From: Ignavibacteriota bacterium
Lineage (GTDB): Bacteria; Bacteroidota; Ignavibacteria; Tepidaquicellales; Tepidaquicellaceae
DNA: 51,648 nt
Reading direction: 5' to 3'
Assembly (NCBI GenBank): GCA_020437545.1
Contig: JAGQWH010000008.1
Coordinates: forward strand, 1-51,648
Made by a program: the position numbers and the translations under genes. Of the stretch, positions 25,245-34,368 are shown in pieces. Every line of letters begins with the position of its first letter. The first letter of the stretch is position 1. The notes beneath the pieces are model-generated. The model saw only the letters and a list, made by a program, of their open reading frames with translations, searched no databases and was not told where the DNA came from.

Positions 25245-26270
25245 ATGAAAAATATATTGGTGACCGGCGGTGCCGGATTTATAGGCAGTAATTTTATTAA
25301 ATATCTGCTTAACAACTATAATTATAACGTTGTTAATTTTGATAAGCTGACTTATGCAGGCAATCTTGAGAACTTAACTGATATTGAATTCAATGATAAA
25401 TACAAATTCGTAAAAGGTGATATCTGTGAAAAAAGCGAGGTGGAAAAAGCAGTAAAGGAAAATGAAATTGATACGATCGTCAACTTTGCAGCTGAATCTC
25501 ACGTGGACAGAAGCATTCTCGGAGCAAAAGAATTCATTAATACGAATGTAGGCGGAACTCATGTTCTGCTTGAAGTTTTAAAGGATTATAAACTCGAAAA
25601 ATATCTGCAGGTTTCAACTGACGAAGTATATGGTTCTTTGCCAGAAGATAATAAAGAAATTTTATTTACGGAAAAAACACCTATTACAACAAACAGTCCT
25701 TATTCTGCAAGTAAAGCTTCTGCTGATCTTTTATGTAATGCTTTTCATCATACATTTGATCTTCCTATTCTCATTACAAGATGTTCCAATAATTACGGAC
25801 CTTACCAGTTCCCTGAAAAATTAATCCCTCTCATGATTGCAAAAGCCATGGATGGAGAACAGCTTCCTGTATATGGTGACGGTAAGAACATTCGTGACTG
25901 GCTTTATGTGGATGATCATTGTTCGGCAATTCTGACAGTTCTGGAAAAAGGAAAGATCGGCGATGTATATAATATCGGAGGTAATAATGAATGGTATAAT
26001 ATTGATATAGTGAAACTGATATTGAAAAGTCTGAATATTTCAGAGGAAAATATCAGATATGTTAAAGACAGACCCGGACATGACAGGAGATATGCCATTG
26101 ATTCCTCTAAAATTATGAATGAGCTTGGATGGAAACCTGAGTATACTTTTGAAAAAGGGATTGAAAAGACCATCAACTGGTATAAAGAAAATACCGACTG
26201 GTGGAAGAAAGTCATGAGTGGAGAATACCTGAAGTATTATGAGGAGAATTATAAAGATAAAGAGACGTGA
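25245..26270 (+). CDS. rfbB: dTDP-glucose 4,6-dehydratase
   Basis: A 341-residue extended short-chain dehydrogenase. The NAD-binding motif GGAGFIGS is at residues 8-15, the catalytic triplet TDE at 125-127 in STDEVYG, and Tyr153/Lys157 in YSASK. NNYGPYQFPEKLIP and the GDGKNIRDWLYVDDHC segment are diagnostic for RfbB/RmlB. It converts dTDP-glucose to dTDP-4-keto-6-deoxyglucose, the first committed step to dTDP-rhamnose and other deoxysugars for surface polysaccharides. No rmlA, rmlC or rmlD is nearby, so the pathway must be completed elsewhere. The last codons and stop lie inside a heptamer array. Confidence 0.95.
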   Translation: MKNILVTGGAGFIGSNFIKYLLNNYNYNVVNFDKLTYAGNLENLTDIEFNDKYKFVKGDICEKSEVEKAVKENEIDTIVNFAAESHVDRSILGAKEFINTNVGGTHVLLEVLKDYKLEKYLQVSTDEVYGSLPEDNKEILFTEKTPITTNSPYSASKASADLLCNAFHHTFDLPILITRCSNNYGPYQFPEKLIPLMIAKAMDGEQLPVYGDGKNIRDWLYVDDHCSAILTVLEKGKIGDVYNIGGNNEWYNIDIVKLILKSLNISEENIRYVKDRPGHDRRYAIDSSKIMNELGWKPEYTFEKGIEKTINWYKENTDWWKKVMSGEYLKYYEENYKDKET

Positions 26271-26345
26271 AAGGTGAGATATGAGTTATGAGATATGAGA
26301 TATGAGTTATGAGATATGAGTTATGAGATATGAGCCGTGAGAATT
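26262..26345 (+). repeat. Heptamer tract, GAGATAT/GAGTTAT units
   Basis: Twelve in-phase 7-bp units, eight of them exactly GAGATAT or GAGTTAT (26276-26331). They are flanked by degenerate units that begin in the last codons of rfbB, and the rfbB stop lies inside the tract. Confidence 0.9.
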
Positions 26346-26360
26346 AAGACGTGAAAGCTT

Positions 26361-26416
26361 ACTCAATACTCAATACTCAATACTCAATACTCAATACCCA
26401 ATACCCAATACCCAAT
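26361..26416 (+). repeat. Heptamer tract, 5x ACTCAAT + 3x ACCCAAT
   Basis: Eight perfect consecutive 7-bp units: five ACTCAAT then three ACCCAAT. A different unit from the tract just upstream, in the same intergenic gap. Confidence 0.92.
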
Positions 26417-26487
26417 ACTTTTTACTCAAAATTGGTTTGAATTTTTTTTCTAATAAAATTATTTTTGCTGTTATATTTTAAAATACT

Positions 26488-27447
26488 ATGTCAATAAAAA
26501 TTGAAAACTTAACGAAATATTACGGGACGCAGGCAGCTGTTAACGATATTTCGTTTGAAATTAACACAGGCGAGATCGTTGGATTTCTTGGACCAAACGG
26601 TGCAGGTAAATCCACTACCATGAAAATGATCACAACTTATCTGACTCCTTCTTCGGGCAAGATTTATGTAAATGATCTTGAGACTGAAGAAAATTCAATG
26701 GATGTCAGAAAGAAAATAGGATATCTGCCTGAGCAGAATCCGCTTTATCTTGATATGAATGTTCTGGACTATCTAGAATATGCTGCAGCTCTTGAATCAG
26801 TTCCGAAATCTGAAATTAATAAAGCTATAAAGAAGATGGTTGATATCTGCGGTCTGGGTGATGTTCAGCATAAAGATATCGGTGAACTTTCAAAGGGTTT
26901 TAAACAAAGAGTCGGTCTTGCGCAGGCAATGATTCACGAGCCTGAAGTTCTGATACTTGACGAACCGACATCCGGTCTCGATCCAAATCAGATCATTGAG
27001 ATCAGAAAACTTATCAGGCATCTCGGTAAAGAAAAAACTCTTGTTCTCTCTACTCACATACTTGGTGAAGTAGAAGCAACATGCGACAGGGTTCTTATCA
27101 TAAACAAAGGCGAAATAGTTGCAGACGGAACACCGGATTCTTTACAGGATAAATTCAAAGGTCAGGTTACTATCAGTCTCATAGTTAAAAAAGATTCTGT
27201 TGATAAAGATATTATATTGAGAGGTATTTCTTCCGTTAAAAATATTGATAAAGTCAGGATACTGAAAGAAGATGATAATTCCATAAACTTCCATATAACT
27301 GGATTGAAAGGATCGGATGCCCGCGAAGATCTTTTCAGAAAGATAGTTTCAATGAACTCTGTATTGCTTGGACTTCATCAGGAGGAAACTTCACTCGAAG
27401 ATATCTTCAGACAGTTAACAACATCTAAATCTAAAAAAGAAGCTTAA
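26488..27447 (+). CDS. ABC transporter ATPase, GldA-like
   Basis: A 319-residue ABC ATPase with Walker A GPNGAGKST (about 35-43), the Q-loop EQNPLY, the signature LSKGFKQRVGLAQA, Walker B VLILDEPTSGLDP and the H-loop STHILGE. A C-terminal extension of about 90 residues is typical of ATPases paired with ABC-2 permeases. It is the first gene of a tight cassette (permease 7 bp downstream, then a GldG-like protein and a DUF4340 protein). In gliding Bacteroidota this set is called GldA-GldF-GldG, but related cassettes occur in many non-gliders. I therefore do not infer motility. The transported substrate is unknown. Confidence 0.92.
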   Translation: MSIKIENLTKYYGTQAAVNDISFEINTGEIVGFLGPNGAGKSTTMKMITTYLTPSSGKIYVNDLETEENSMDVRKKIGYLPEQNPLYLDMNVLDYLEYAAALESVPKSEINKAIKKMVDICGLGDVQHKDIGELSKGFKQRVGLAQAMIHEPEVLILDEPTSGLDPNQIIEIRKLIRHLGKEKTLVLSTHILGEVEATCDRVLIINKGEIVADGTPDSLQDKFKGQVTISLIVKKDSVDKDIILRGISSVKNIDKVRILKEDDNSINFHITGLKGSDAREDLFRKIVSMNSVLLGLHQEETSLEDIFRQLTTSKSKKEA

Positions 27448-27454
27448 AAAATCT

Positions 27455-28165
27455 ATGAAAAATATATTAACAATATTCAGAAAAGAACTTAAATCATACT
27501 TTAATTCGCCGGTAGCATACATTGTTCTTGTAGTGTTTCTGGTGATCACCGGCTGGTTTTTTACCAGCAGTCTTTTCCTGAGCGGCGTCGTGACAATGAG
27601 AAATGTATTTGATATAATACCATTTATATTTCTATTCTTCATTCCGGCAATATCAATGAGAACGCTTTCCGAGGAAAAAAAATCAGGTACAATAGAGCTT
27701 CTGCTTACAAAACCTGTCTCAGATCTGGATATAGTACTGGGGAAATTTCTTGCTGCTCTTGCTCTTACATGCATAGCACTTGCATTCACTCTGATATATG
27801 TGATCAGTCTTACATTTATCGGGAAGATCGATACGGGCGCTATAATAGGTTCTTATATCGGACTGATATTTATGAGCGGGATCTATATCAGTATCGGAAT
27901 ATTTGCATCGTCTCTGACTGAAAATCAGGTAGTGGCTTTTATTATAAGTTTTCTTATAGTATTTGCATTATTCCTTTTGAATAAAGTTTTGATGTTCCTT
28001 CCTGCAGGAATTGCTTCAATACTTGAATATATCAGTATTGATTATCATTTCAGCAATATTGCAAGAGGTGTTATCGATTCAAGAGATCTTATTTATTATC
28101 TCAGCGGTATTACAATTTTCGTTCTGCTAACAAAAACTTCTCTTGAAAAAAGAAGATGGTCTTAA
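27455..28165 (+). CDS. ABC-2 type permease, GldF-like
   Basis: A 236-residue integral membrane protein with six predicted helices. The N-terminal motif FRKELKSYFNSPVAYIVLVV and the segment SMRTLSEEKKSGTIELLLT, followed by KPVSDLDIVLGKFLA, are the ABC-2 and GldF signatures (coupling helix EEKKSGT). Length fits GldF, about 240 residues. It partners the ATPase 7 bp upstream and the GldG-like protein 43 bp downstream. Together they likely form an exporter or a membrane-complex-assembly ATPase. Confidence 0.9.
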   Translation: MKNILTIFRKELKSYFNSPVAYIVLVVFLVITGWFFTSSLFLSGVVTMRNVFDIIPFIFLFFIPAISMRTLSEEKKSGTIELLLTKPVSDLDIVLGKFLAALALTCIALAFTLIYVISLTFIGKIDTGAIIGSYIGLIFMSGIYISIGIFASSLTENQVVAFIISFLIVFALFLLNKVLMFLPAGIASILEYISIDYHFSNIARGVIDSRDLIYYLSGITIFVLLTKTSLEKRRWS

Positions 28166-28208
28166 ATTTTTGATTTAAAAATTTTTTAATTATACGAAAA
28201 AAGTTATA

Positions 28209-29819
28209 ATGAATAAGAAAGACATATTAATAAAAACAGCGATAATAATAGGTATAATTGTCGTAATAAATATTATAGCAAAAAGAGTTTTCACAAGAAT
28301 AGATCTGACAAAAAATAAAAGCTATACTTTATCCCCGGTCAGTAAGGATATAGTTGCAAATCTTGATGATAAGCTACTTGTAAAAGCATATTTCAGTGAC
28401 AATCTTCCTCCCCCTTATAATAATCTCAGAAGACAGGTACAGGATATACTGGATGACTACAGATCTTATTCAGATGGTAATCTGAATTATGAATTTCTGA
28501 ATCCGACTTCAGAAGGAGAAGGTGAAGGAAATGAACTCGATAAAGAAGCACAGAAATACGGCATTCAGCCTGTTCAGATTCAGGCTATGGATAATGATAA
28601 ACTTGAAGTGAAAAGAGCTTATCTCGGACTCGTATTTTTATATAACGGAAAGCAGGAGACCATCCCTGTTGTCCAGTCTGCAGATAATCTTGAATATGAG
28701 ATCACCAGTCTGATCAAGAAAATGAACACAACCGTAAAACTTAAGGTTGGATTTTTATCAGGTCAGGGCGAACCTGAACTCAGTAAACTCACACAGATCC
28801 AGCAGGTTTTAAATGAACAGTATGAAGTTGTACCGGTTGATCTTAATTCATCTTCTGAGCTGGATCCACTTATGAAATGTCTGATCATAATGTCGCCGAA
28901 AATGCCTTTCACAGAGAGCAATAAATATAAGATCGATCAGTTCATAATGAACGGCGGTAATGTGGCATTCCTTGTTGACAAGATCACACCTGATTTTCAG
29001 CAGCAGATGGTAATGGGAAAGGAAACAAAATTAAATCTTGATGATCTTCTTTTCAAATACGGTATTAAAATTGACAATGATCTTATCAGGGACCTGCAGT
29101 GTTCGCCGGTACAGGTGCAGTCACAGATCGGATTTCCGATATCAGTGAATTATCCGTATTTCCCGGTTATAACAAATATAGCAAAGGATAATCCGGCATT
29201 TCAGAATATTAAAAGTGTAGTACTTACCTTTGCAAGTTCTCTGGATACATCGGTCGCAGCTTCACAGAATATAAATGTTGATCCGCTTCTTGTCACATCA
29301 GACAGATCCGGAAAAGCGGAAGGTTTTTTCTTTTTAAATCTGGAGCAGTTTCAGAGTATGACCAAAGCTTCAGCCGATACATTATTTAATGAGCCGGGTT
29401 ATACAGTCGGAGCAATCTATTCAGGCAAATTCAAAAGCGGATTTGCGAATCTTGATATGCCGACTGATACAACGCAGGGCTGGGTTCAGTTAACCGGTCA
29501 GAGATTAAATGAAGCGGTAAGCGATAAAGTTAAAATTGTTGCAATAGGTGACGGTGATTTTGCCAATGAAGAGAATAAACCTCCGAGAGAGAATATAATT
29601 TTCTTTGTCAATCTGGTTGATTATCTGATGGATGATGTCGGACTTGCTGTAATAAGGACAAAGGTATCTTCTGAATCTCCAATAGAAGAGACTTCGGACA
29701 GCACAAAAAAATTCATAAAGTATTTTAACTTAATATTTCCGCCTGTCCTGGTTCTATTAATAGGATTATATAAATGGAATCAGAGAAAACAGAAAAAGAA
29801 AAATTTACAATTGAAATAA
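28209..29819 (+). CDS. GldG-family ABC transporter auxiliary protein
   Basis: A 536-residue protein with a membrane helix at about 8-26, a large periplasmic region and a second membrane helix near 501-520 followed by a Lys-rich tail (KWNQRKQKKKNLQ). The periplasmic part starts RIDLTKNKSYTLSPVSKDIV, the usual GldG start after the membrane anchor, and contains the GFLSGQGEPELSK segment seen in this family. It is third in the cassette after ATPase and permease. In gliding bacteria GldG is the auxiliary subunit; here its cargo is not known. Confidence 0.9.
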   Translation: MNKKDILIKTAIIIGIIVVINIIAKRVFTRIDLTKNKSYTLSPVSKDIVANLDDKLLVKAYFSDNLPPPYNNLRRQVQDILDDYRSYSDGNLNYEFLNPTSEGEGEGNELDKEAQKYGIQPVQIQAMDNDKLEVKRAYLGLVFLYNGKQETIPVVQSADNLEYEITSLIKKMNTTVKLKVGFLSGQGEPELSKLTQIQQVLNEQYEVVPVDLNSSSELDPLMKCLIIMSPKMPFTESNKYKIDQFIMNGGNVAFLVDKITPDFQQQMVMGKETKLNLDDLLFKYGIKIDNDLIRDLQCSPVQVQSQIGFPISVNYPYFPVITNIAKDNPAFQNIKSVVLTFASSLDTSVAASQNINVDPLLVTSDRSGKAEGFFFLNLEQFQSMTKASADTLFNEPGYTVGAIYSGKFKSGFANLDMPTDTTQGWVQLTGQRLNEAVSDKVKIVAIGDGDFANEENKPPRENIIFFVNLVDYLMDDVGLAVIRTKVSSESPIEETSDSTKKFIKYFNLIFPPVLVLLIGLYKWNQRKQKKKNLQLK

Positions 29820-29835
29820 ATAATTAATTTTAATA

Positions 29836-30744
29836 ATGAAAAGTAAAACTTTATTATATTTAGTGGTTTTTATAGTGCTGGCAGTAGCTGCATATTTCCT
29901 TACTTCAGACAGAGGTGAAAAAACCACAAGTTATGATTTATCGGAAACCAGATTTTTTGAAATTGATTCTGCTAAAGTTGATAAGATCGAAATAAAAAAT
30001 ATTAAAGGAGACGTTGTACTTTCTAAAGCCACCGGTGAATGGAGAATTGAATCTCCGTTTCAGTACAGAACTGTCAGCTCTTATGTTGAAGGAATTGTCT
30101 CAGGACTTAAGAATCTTAAAATTGAAAGCATAGTTTCTACAAATCCTGAAAAGAAAGACACTTACGGATTTACAGATGATAATCAGTCTGAAGTTTCGGT
30201 TTATGAAAATGGAGTTTTAAAGGGAAAATTTATTGTTGGTAGCGCCGCACCTGGAGGTATTTCATCTTATATAAAAAAGCCTGACTCCGAAACTGTTTAT
30301 CTGGCAGATGGAATTGATAAAAATAATTATTTCAGAACGGATATTTCCGAATGGAAAGATAAAAACATTATCTCTATTCCTCAGCAGGGGATCAATTCAA
30401 TTGAGTTTAATACCGGCGGAGAGAATTTTACTGTCGCTAAAAATGCCGAGGGAAAATTTGCAATTGGAAGCGATACTGTTTCTGTTGTTTTTTCCGGAAT
30501 ATTGAATGCTCTGCAGAATTATCAGACAAAAGGTTTCAGTGATACGACACTGACAGATCAGACAGCTTTTACGGATAAGGTCATTGTAGACTGGGGAACA
30601 AAAACTCAGATAAATTTTCTTAAGATCGATTCAGATCCGGTTAAATATCTTGTTATGATTCCGGGTGATCAGCAGATATATGAACTCGATGACATTACCG
30701 CAAAAACTGTTTTAAAATCTAAAAAAGAAATACTCGGAAAATAA
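29836..30744 (+). CDS. DUF4340 protein of the GldAFG-like cassette
   Basis: A 302-residue protein with a single N-terminal membrane anchor (about 5-22) and a periplasmic part with repeated beta units. The segment VDKIEIKNIKGDVVLSKATG, then EWRIESPFQYRT, is the DUF4340 hallmark, followed by a Y-x-F-T-D segment and VYLADGIDKNNYF. DUF4340 genes commonly end GldG-type cassettes, and this one lies 16 bp after the GldG-like gene. Function unknown, presumably part of the same membrane complex. Confidence 0.88.
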   Translation: MKSKTLLYLVVFIVLAVAAYFLTSDRGEKTTSYDLSETRFFEIDSAKVDKIEIKNIKGDVVLSKATGEWRIESPFQYRTVSSYVEGIVSGLKNLKIESIVSTNPEKKDTYGFTDDNQSEVSVYENGVLKGKFIVGSAAPGGISSYIKKPDSETVYLADGIDKNNYFRTDISEWKDKNIISIPQQGINSIEFNTGGENFTVAKNAEGKFAIGSDTVSVVFSGILNALQNYQTKGFSDTTLTDQTAFTDKVIVDWGTKTQINFLKIDSDPVKYLVMIPGDQQIYELDDITAKTVLKSKKEILGK

Positions 30745-30846
30745 AATTTTTTCTTTGCTCAGAATCCGGACTGATATTTACAATATTATAATATTATATC
30801 ACAAGTCTTGGATTTCTTTTAATGTGTTTAACAGCTATTTTTAACA

Positions 30847-31545
30847 ATGCTAAACTTAATTGGTATAATTGTAACAAGTTACCTTATAGGGTCAATTCCA
30901 TCGGCTCTTATTGTCGGTAAATTATTTAAAAAAATTGACATCCGAAATTACGGAAGCGGAAATCTCGGCTCTACAAACGCTTTCAGGGTTTTGGGTGTGC
31001 CGCTCGGTATCCTCGTTCAGGCAATGGATATTTCAAAAGGTCTCATAGCCGTTCTCTTTGTCTCGACTTTTTTCTATGACAATTTACCATTCACAAATTA
31101 TACGCCATTTGAGGATTTAACTGTTCTGAAGATCATAGCCGGAATAAGCGCTGTGCTCGGACATACATTTTCGGTATTTGTTAATTTCAAAGGCGGTAAA
31201 GGTATCAATACAGCTCTCGGAATGCTGATCTCACTGGCTCCTGTCGATGTTGGTATCAGCGTGGGATTTTTTATTTTAATAGTTCTCTCTTCGGGGTACG
31301 TATCACTTGGTTCAATCGTAGCATCTTTTGTTTTCCCCGTAACAATGTTTGTCAGGGAAAATGTTTTTAAAGTTGAGATTTACGGATATAACACTTTGAT
31401 ATTCTTCAGCATAGGAGTCTCATTATTGTTGATTTACAATCATCGTGAAAATATCAAAAGACTTCTTTACGGAAATGAAAACAGATTTGATAAGCTATGG
31501 CTTATCAGAATATTCAAGATAAAGGCACCTTTCTCAAAATCATAA
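30847..31545 (+). CDS. plsY: Glycerol-3-phosphate acyltransferase
   Basis: A 232-residue membrane enzyme, slightly longer than the usual 200-220. It has five or more helices and the three PlsY motifs: GSIPSALIVGK near residue 15, NYGSGNLGSTNAFRVLG near 34-50, and GHTFSVFVNFKGGKGINTALG. It transfers the acyl group from acyl phosphate to glycerol 3-phosphate at the inner membrane, the first step of phospholipid synthesis. gpsA, which makes that substrate, starts 7 bp downstream, so the two form a natural operon. Confidence 0.95.
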   Translation: MLNLIGIIVTSYLIGSIPSALIVGKLFKKIDIRNYGSGNLGSTNAFRVLGVPLGILVQAMDISKGLIAVLFVSTFFYDNLPFTNYTPFEDLTVLKIIAGISAVLGHTFSVFVNFKGGKGINTALGMLISLAPVDVGISVGFFILIVLSSGYVSLGSIVASFVFPVTMFVRENVFKVEIYGYNTLIFFSIGVSLLLIYNHRENIKRLLYGNENRFDKLWLIRIFKIKAPFSKS

Positions 31546-31552
31546 TCTACAA

Positions 31553-32551
31553 ATGAAAATCGCAGTACTTGGCGCAGGAGGTTGGGGTACAACACTCGCG
31601 ATTTTACTCAATGAAAACGGTTTCGATGTAACCCTCTGGGAATTCAATTCTGAATACGCCAGGACCATTGCCGAATACAGGGAAAATTTTTATTATCTCC
31701 CAAAAATTAAGATCCCGCAATCAATTGTTATTACCAATGATCTCGAATTTGCCGCTCAAGGTAAAGACCTGATCGTAATTTCCACTCCCACACAATTTAT
31801 CAGAAAGAGTCTTTCCCCATTATCAGATTTCGATTTTAAAGACGCAATGCTTGTCAGCGTATCTAAAGGTATCGAGAATAAAACATATATGCTTGTTTCT
31901 GATATCCTTTCGGATATTTTTAAGAAAGTAAAAACTGAAAATCTTTTATGTCTGTCAGGACCATCGCATGCAGAAGAAGTTTCCCGGAAGATCCCGACAG
32001 CTGTTGTATGCGCAGGCTCTGATGAAAAGAAAACTAAAATTGTTCAGAAGGTATTCTCCAATAAATATTTCCGGGCATACAGGAATAATGATCTGATCGG
32101 AACAGAAGTCGGCGGTGCTTTAAAGAATGTTATCGCTATTGCAGCCGGTATCTCTGACGGCGCTGGTTTTGGAGATAATACAAAAGCAGCTATAATGACA
32201 AGAGGCGTGAATGAAATAATGCAGCTTGGACTTAAATTAAATGCAAAGAAAGAGACTTTTTTCGGATTATCCGGTCTGGGTGATCTTATCGTTACATGCA
32301 GCTCTGTTCATTCGAGAAACAGAAGTGTCGGCGAACAGATAGGAAGCGGGAAAAAGCTCAAGACAATTCTAAAGGAAATGAAAATGGTTGCAGAAGGCGT
32401 TGCAACTACTAAAGCCGCTTATGAACTTTCAACATCCCTCGGCATCGATCTCCCCATAACTCATCAGGTTTACAATATTCTTTTCAAAGACAAAGATCCG
32501 TATCAGGCTACAGAACAGCTTATGAAGCGTGATCTGAAGGAAGAGAATTAA
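31553..32551 (+). CDS. gpsA: NAD(P)-dependent glycerol-3-phosphate dehydrogenase
   Basis: A 332-residue enzyme of standard GpsA length. The NAD(P)-binding motif GAGGWGTT (7-14), the LSGPSHAEEV segment, the catalytic-Lys region VGGALKNVIAIAAGISDG, the NTKAAIMTRG motif and the GLSGLGDLIVTC segment are all present. It reduces dihydroxyacetone phosphate to sn-glycerol 3-phosphate for phospholipid synthesis. It directly follows plsY, whose substrate it makes. Confidence 0.96.
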   Translation: MKIAVLGAGGWGTTLAILLNENGFDVTLWEFNSEYARTIAEYRENFYYLPKIKIPQSIVITNDLEFAAQGKDLIVISTPTQFIRKSLSPLSDFDFKDAMLVSVSKGIENKTYMLVSDILSDIFKKVKTENLLCLSGPSHAEEVSRKIPTAVVCAGSDEKKTKIVQKVFSNKYFRAYRNNDLIGTEVGGALKNVIAIAAGISDGAGFGDNTKAAIMTRGVNEIMQLGLKLNAKKETFFGLSGLGDLIVTCSSVHSRNRSVGEQIGSGKKLKTILKEMKMVAEGVATTKAAYELSTSLGIDLPITHQVYNILFKDKDPYQATEQLMKRDLKEEN

Positions 32552-32706
32552 AGCTTCATTAATTTATTTTTTCTTCAACTTTCATTGCAGTTGTTTCTCC
32601 AAGTTATATTCAATTATACTCTTAAGTAATTTCCTGAAAGTTAATACCAGCACTCAAAAACCAAACCTTTGCTGCAACAGATTTTGTAGCTTTTAATTTA
32701 TTTTTA

Positions 32707-32726
32707 TAATCGTAATATTACGATTA
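32707..32726. promoter_or_regulatory. ArsR operator palindrome
   Basis: A perfect 20-bp palindrome, TAATCGTAATATTACGATTA, ends 5 bp before the arsR start codon. It contains a TAATAT that could serve as a -10-like element. A dyad of this size at this position is typical of ArsR/SmtB operators, so autorepression is the likely logic. Confidence 0.8.
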
Positions 32727-32731
32727 AAAAA

Positions 32732-33064
32732 ATGGGTATTTCAAAAGCAGAAGAATTCACTTCAAAAGAAAACAGGATTTCACAATATGCAAAGGCTTTA
32801 TCGCATCCGGCGAGAATAGCGATCCTTAAATATCTTTCAAAAAGAAGATCCTGTGTATGCGGTGATATTGTTATTAATATCCCTTTATCCCAAAGCACAA
32901 TCTCCCAGCATCTGAAGGAGTTAAAGGATTCAGGACTTATAAAAGGTGACGTGGAAGGAAAGAAAGTATGTTACTGTATAAATGAAAAAGAATGGTCAAA
33001 AGTCAGAAAGACCTTTACTGATTTTTTAAACATAACAATAGATCTGAAAGACGAATGCTGTTAA
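32732..33064 (+). CDS. arsR: ArsR-family metalloid-responsive repressor
   Basis: A 110-residue winged-helix repressor. The N-terminal AKALSHPARIAILKYLS and recognition helix SQSTISQHLKELKDSGLIKG are classic. Cys41 and Cys43 (SCVCGD) occupy the position of the As(III)-binding CVC motif of ArsR. Additional Cys80/Cys82 and a C-terminal CC (109-110) could add ligands. It sits between a palindromic operator and an ACR3 efflux gene 30 bp downstream, so it most likely senses arsenite or antimonite and represses this pair. A CVC-type site is seen; metal identity is inferred from context. Confidence 0.9.
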   Translation: MGISKAEEFTSKENRISQYAKALSHPARIAILKYLSKRRSCVCGDIVINIPLSQSTISQHLKELKDSGLIKGDVEGKKVCYCINEKEWSKVRKTFTDFLNITIDLKDECC

Positions 33065-33094
33065 AATTTTGTAAAGTAATTTAATTAATCTGCT

Positions 33095-34165
33095 ATGAGT
33101 CAGAAAATCACTGAACCGGAAACAAAAATAAAAAAGTTAAATATAATTGACAGGTTCCTGACTTTATGGATATTTATTGCAATGTTTCTGGGTATTTCCA
33201 TTGGATACTTTATTCCTTCCTCATCCGACTTTATAAACTCATTTTCCAGCGGGACAACAAATATTCCATTGGCTGTCGGACTGATACTTATGATGTATCC
33301 GCCTCTGGCTAAAGTGCGGTATGAAAAAATCGGAGAAGTGTTCAGGAATAAGAAGATACTCAGTGTATCATTATTCCTTAACTGGATTATTGGTCCGGTA
33401 CTTATGTTCATTCTTGCAGTAATATTTCTGAATGGTTATCCCGAATATATGGCAGGTCTTATTCTGATAGGTCTTGCAAGGTGTATTGCAATGGTTATTG
33501 TCTGGAATGAACTTGCGGAAGGTAACAGGGAATATGCAGCCGGTCTTGTGGCGGTAAACAGTATTTTCCAGGTGCTTTTTTACAGTTTGTATGCTTATCT
33601 TTTTATTACACTTATCCCGTCTGCTCTGGGACTTACAGGTATGACGGTAAATATTACCATATCTCAGATCGCGGAAAGTGTTTTGATTTATCTTGGGATT
33701 CCTTTTATCGCGGGAATTATCAGCAGATATTCACTGATAAAGCTTAAAGGAGAGGAGTGGTATCAGAATGTGTTTATTCCGTTGATTTCTCCTGTCACGC
33801 TCATAGCATTACTGCTGACTATAGTATTAATGTTCAGTTTAAAAGGGGAATTGATAGTAAATATCCCGGTTGATGTAGTCAGGATCGCTATACCATTGCT
33901 CCTGTATTTTATCATAATGTTCTTCATAAGTTTCTTTGTCAATAAAAAAATGGGAGCTGATTATCCGAGAAATGCATCTATATCTTTTACAGCTACCGGA
34001 AATAATTTCGAGCTGGCAATTGCTGTTGCAATAGGAGTATTTGGAATAAACAGCGGTCAGGCGTTCACAGGTGTTATCGGACCGCTGGTGGAAGTCCCCG
34101 CACTGATAATTCTTGTCAATGTATCACTCTGGCTTAAAAAGAAATATTATTCTTCGGAAAAATAA
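33095..34165 (+). CDS. acr3: ACR3-family arsenite efflux permease
   Basis: A 356-residue protein with ten predicted helices. The ACR3 hallmark [15 protein letters not shown] contains the essential Cys (Cys130 here), and [16 protein letters not shown] carries the conserved Asn/Glu region. ACR3 exports As(OH)3 or arsenite across the inner membrane driven by the proton gradient. It is co-directional with arsR, 30 bp apart. No arsenate reductase (arsC) is present next to it, so this pair would protect only against As(III) unless arsC is elsewhere. Confidence 0.94.
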   Translation: MSQKITEPETKIKKLNIIDRFLTLWIFIAMFLGISIGYFIPSSSDFINSFSSGTTNIPLAVGLILMMYPPLAKVRYEKIGEVFRNKKILSVSLFLNWIIGPVLMFILAVIFLNGYPEYMAGLILIGLARCIAMVIVWNELAEGNREYAAGLVAVNSIFQVLFYSLYAYLFITLIPSALGLTGMTVNITISQIAESVLIYLGIPFIAGIISRYSLIKLKGEEWYQNVFIPLISPVTLIALLLTIVLMFSLKGELIVNIPVDVVRIAIPLLLYFIIMFFISFFVNKKMGADYPRNASISFTATGNNFELAIAVAIGVFGINSGQAFTGVIGPLVEVPALIILVNVSLWLKKKYYSSEK

Positions 34166-34323
34166 TTTTATTCAATATCCAAAGTAAGTTTCTAAAATTT
34201 ATAGCAGGGTTTGATGAAATAATGGCTGCCGTTTAACCGCAAAACTCTTATGGATGCTACAACTCTTTTATCTTTAATTATATCCGGTACAGTGAATTAT
34301 ATATTCCTGTAAAAAAAAATACA

Positions 34324-34348
34324 GATAAAAAAGATCATTATATGATCT
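34324..34348 (-). terminator. Terminator of the 14-repeat secreted protein gene
   Basis: A 7-bp stem (AGATCAT, 34332-34338, with ATGATCT, 34342-34348) and a 3-nt loop, followed on the minus strand by a T6 run, just downstream of the minus-strand gene. The neighbouring gene is convergent. Confidence 0.7.
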
Positions 34349-34368
34349 CATGAATTTTAAAACACAAG

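Noticed and set aside
26262-26416. CRISPR array
   Set aside because: Units are 7 bp with no unique spacers, and no cas genes are visible; these are tandem repeats.
26488-30744. Evidence for gliding motility from the GldA/F/G-like cassette
   Set aside because: Similar cassettes occur in many non-gliding bacteria, and no other gliding gene is in the window.
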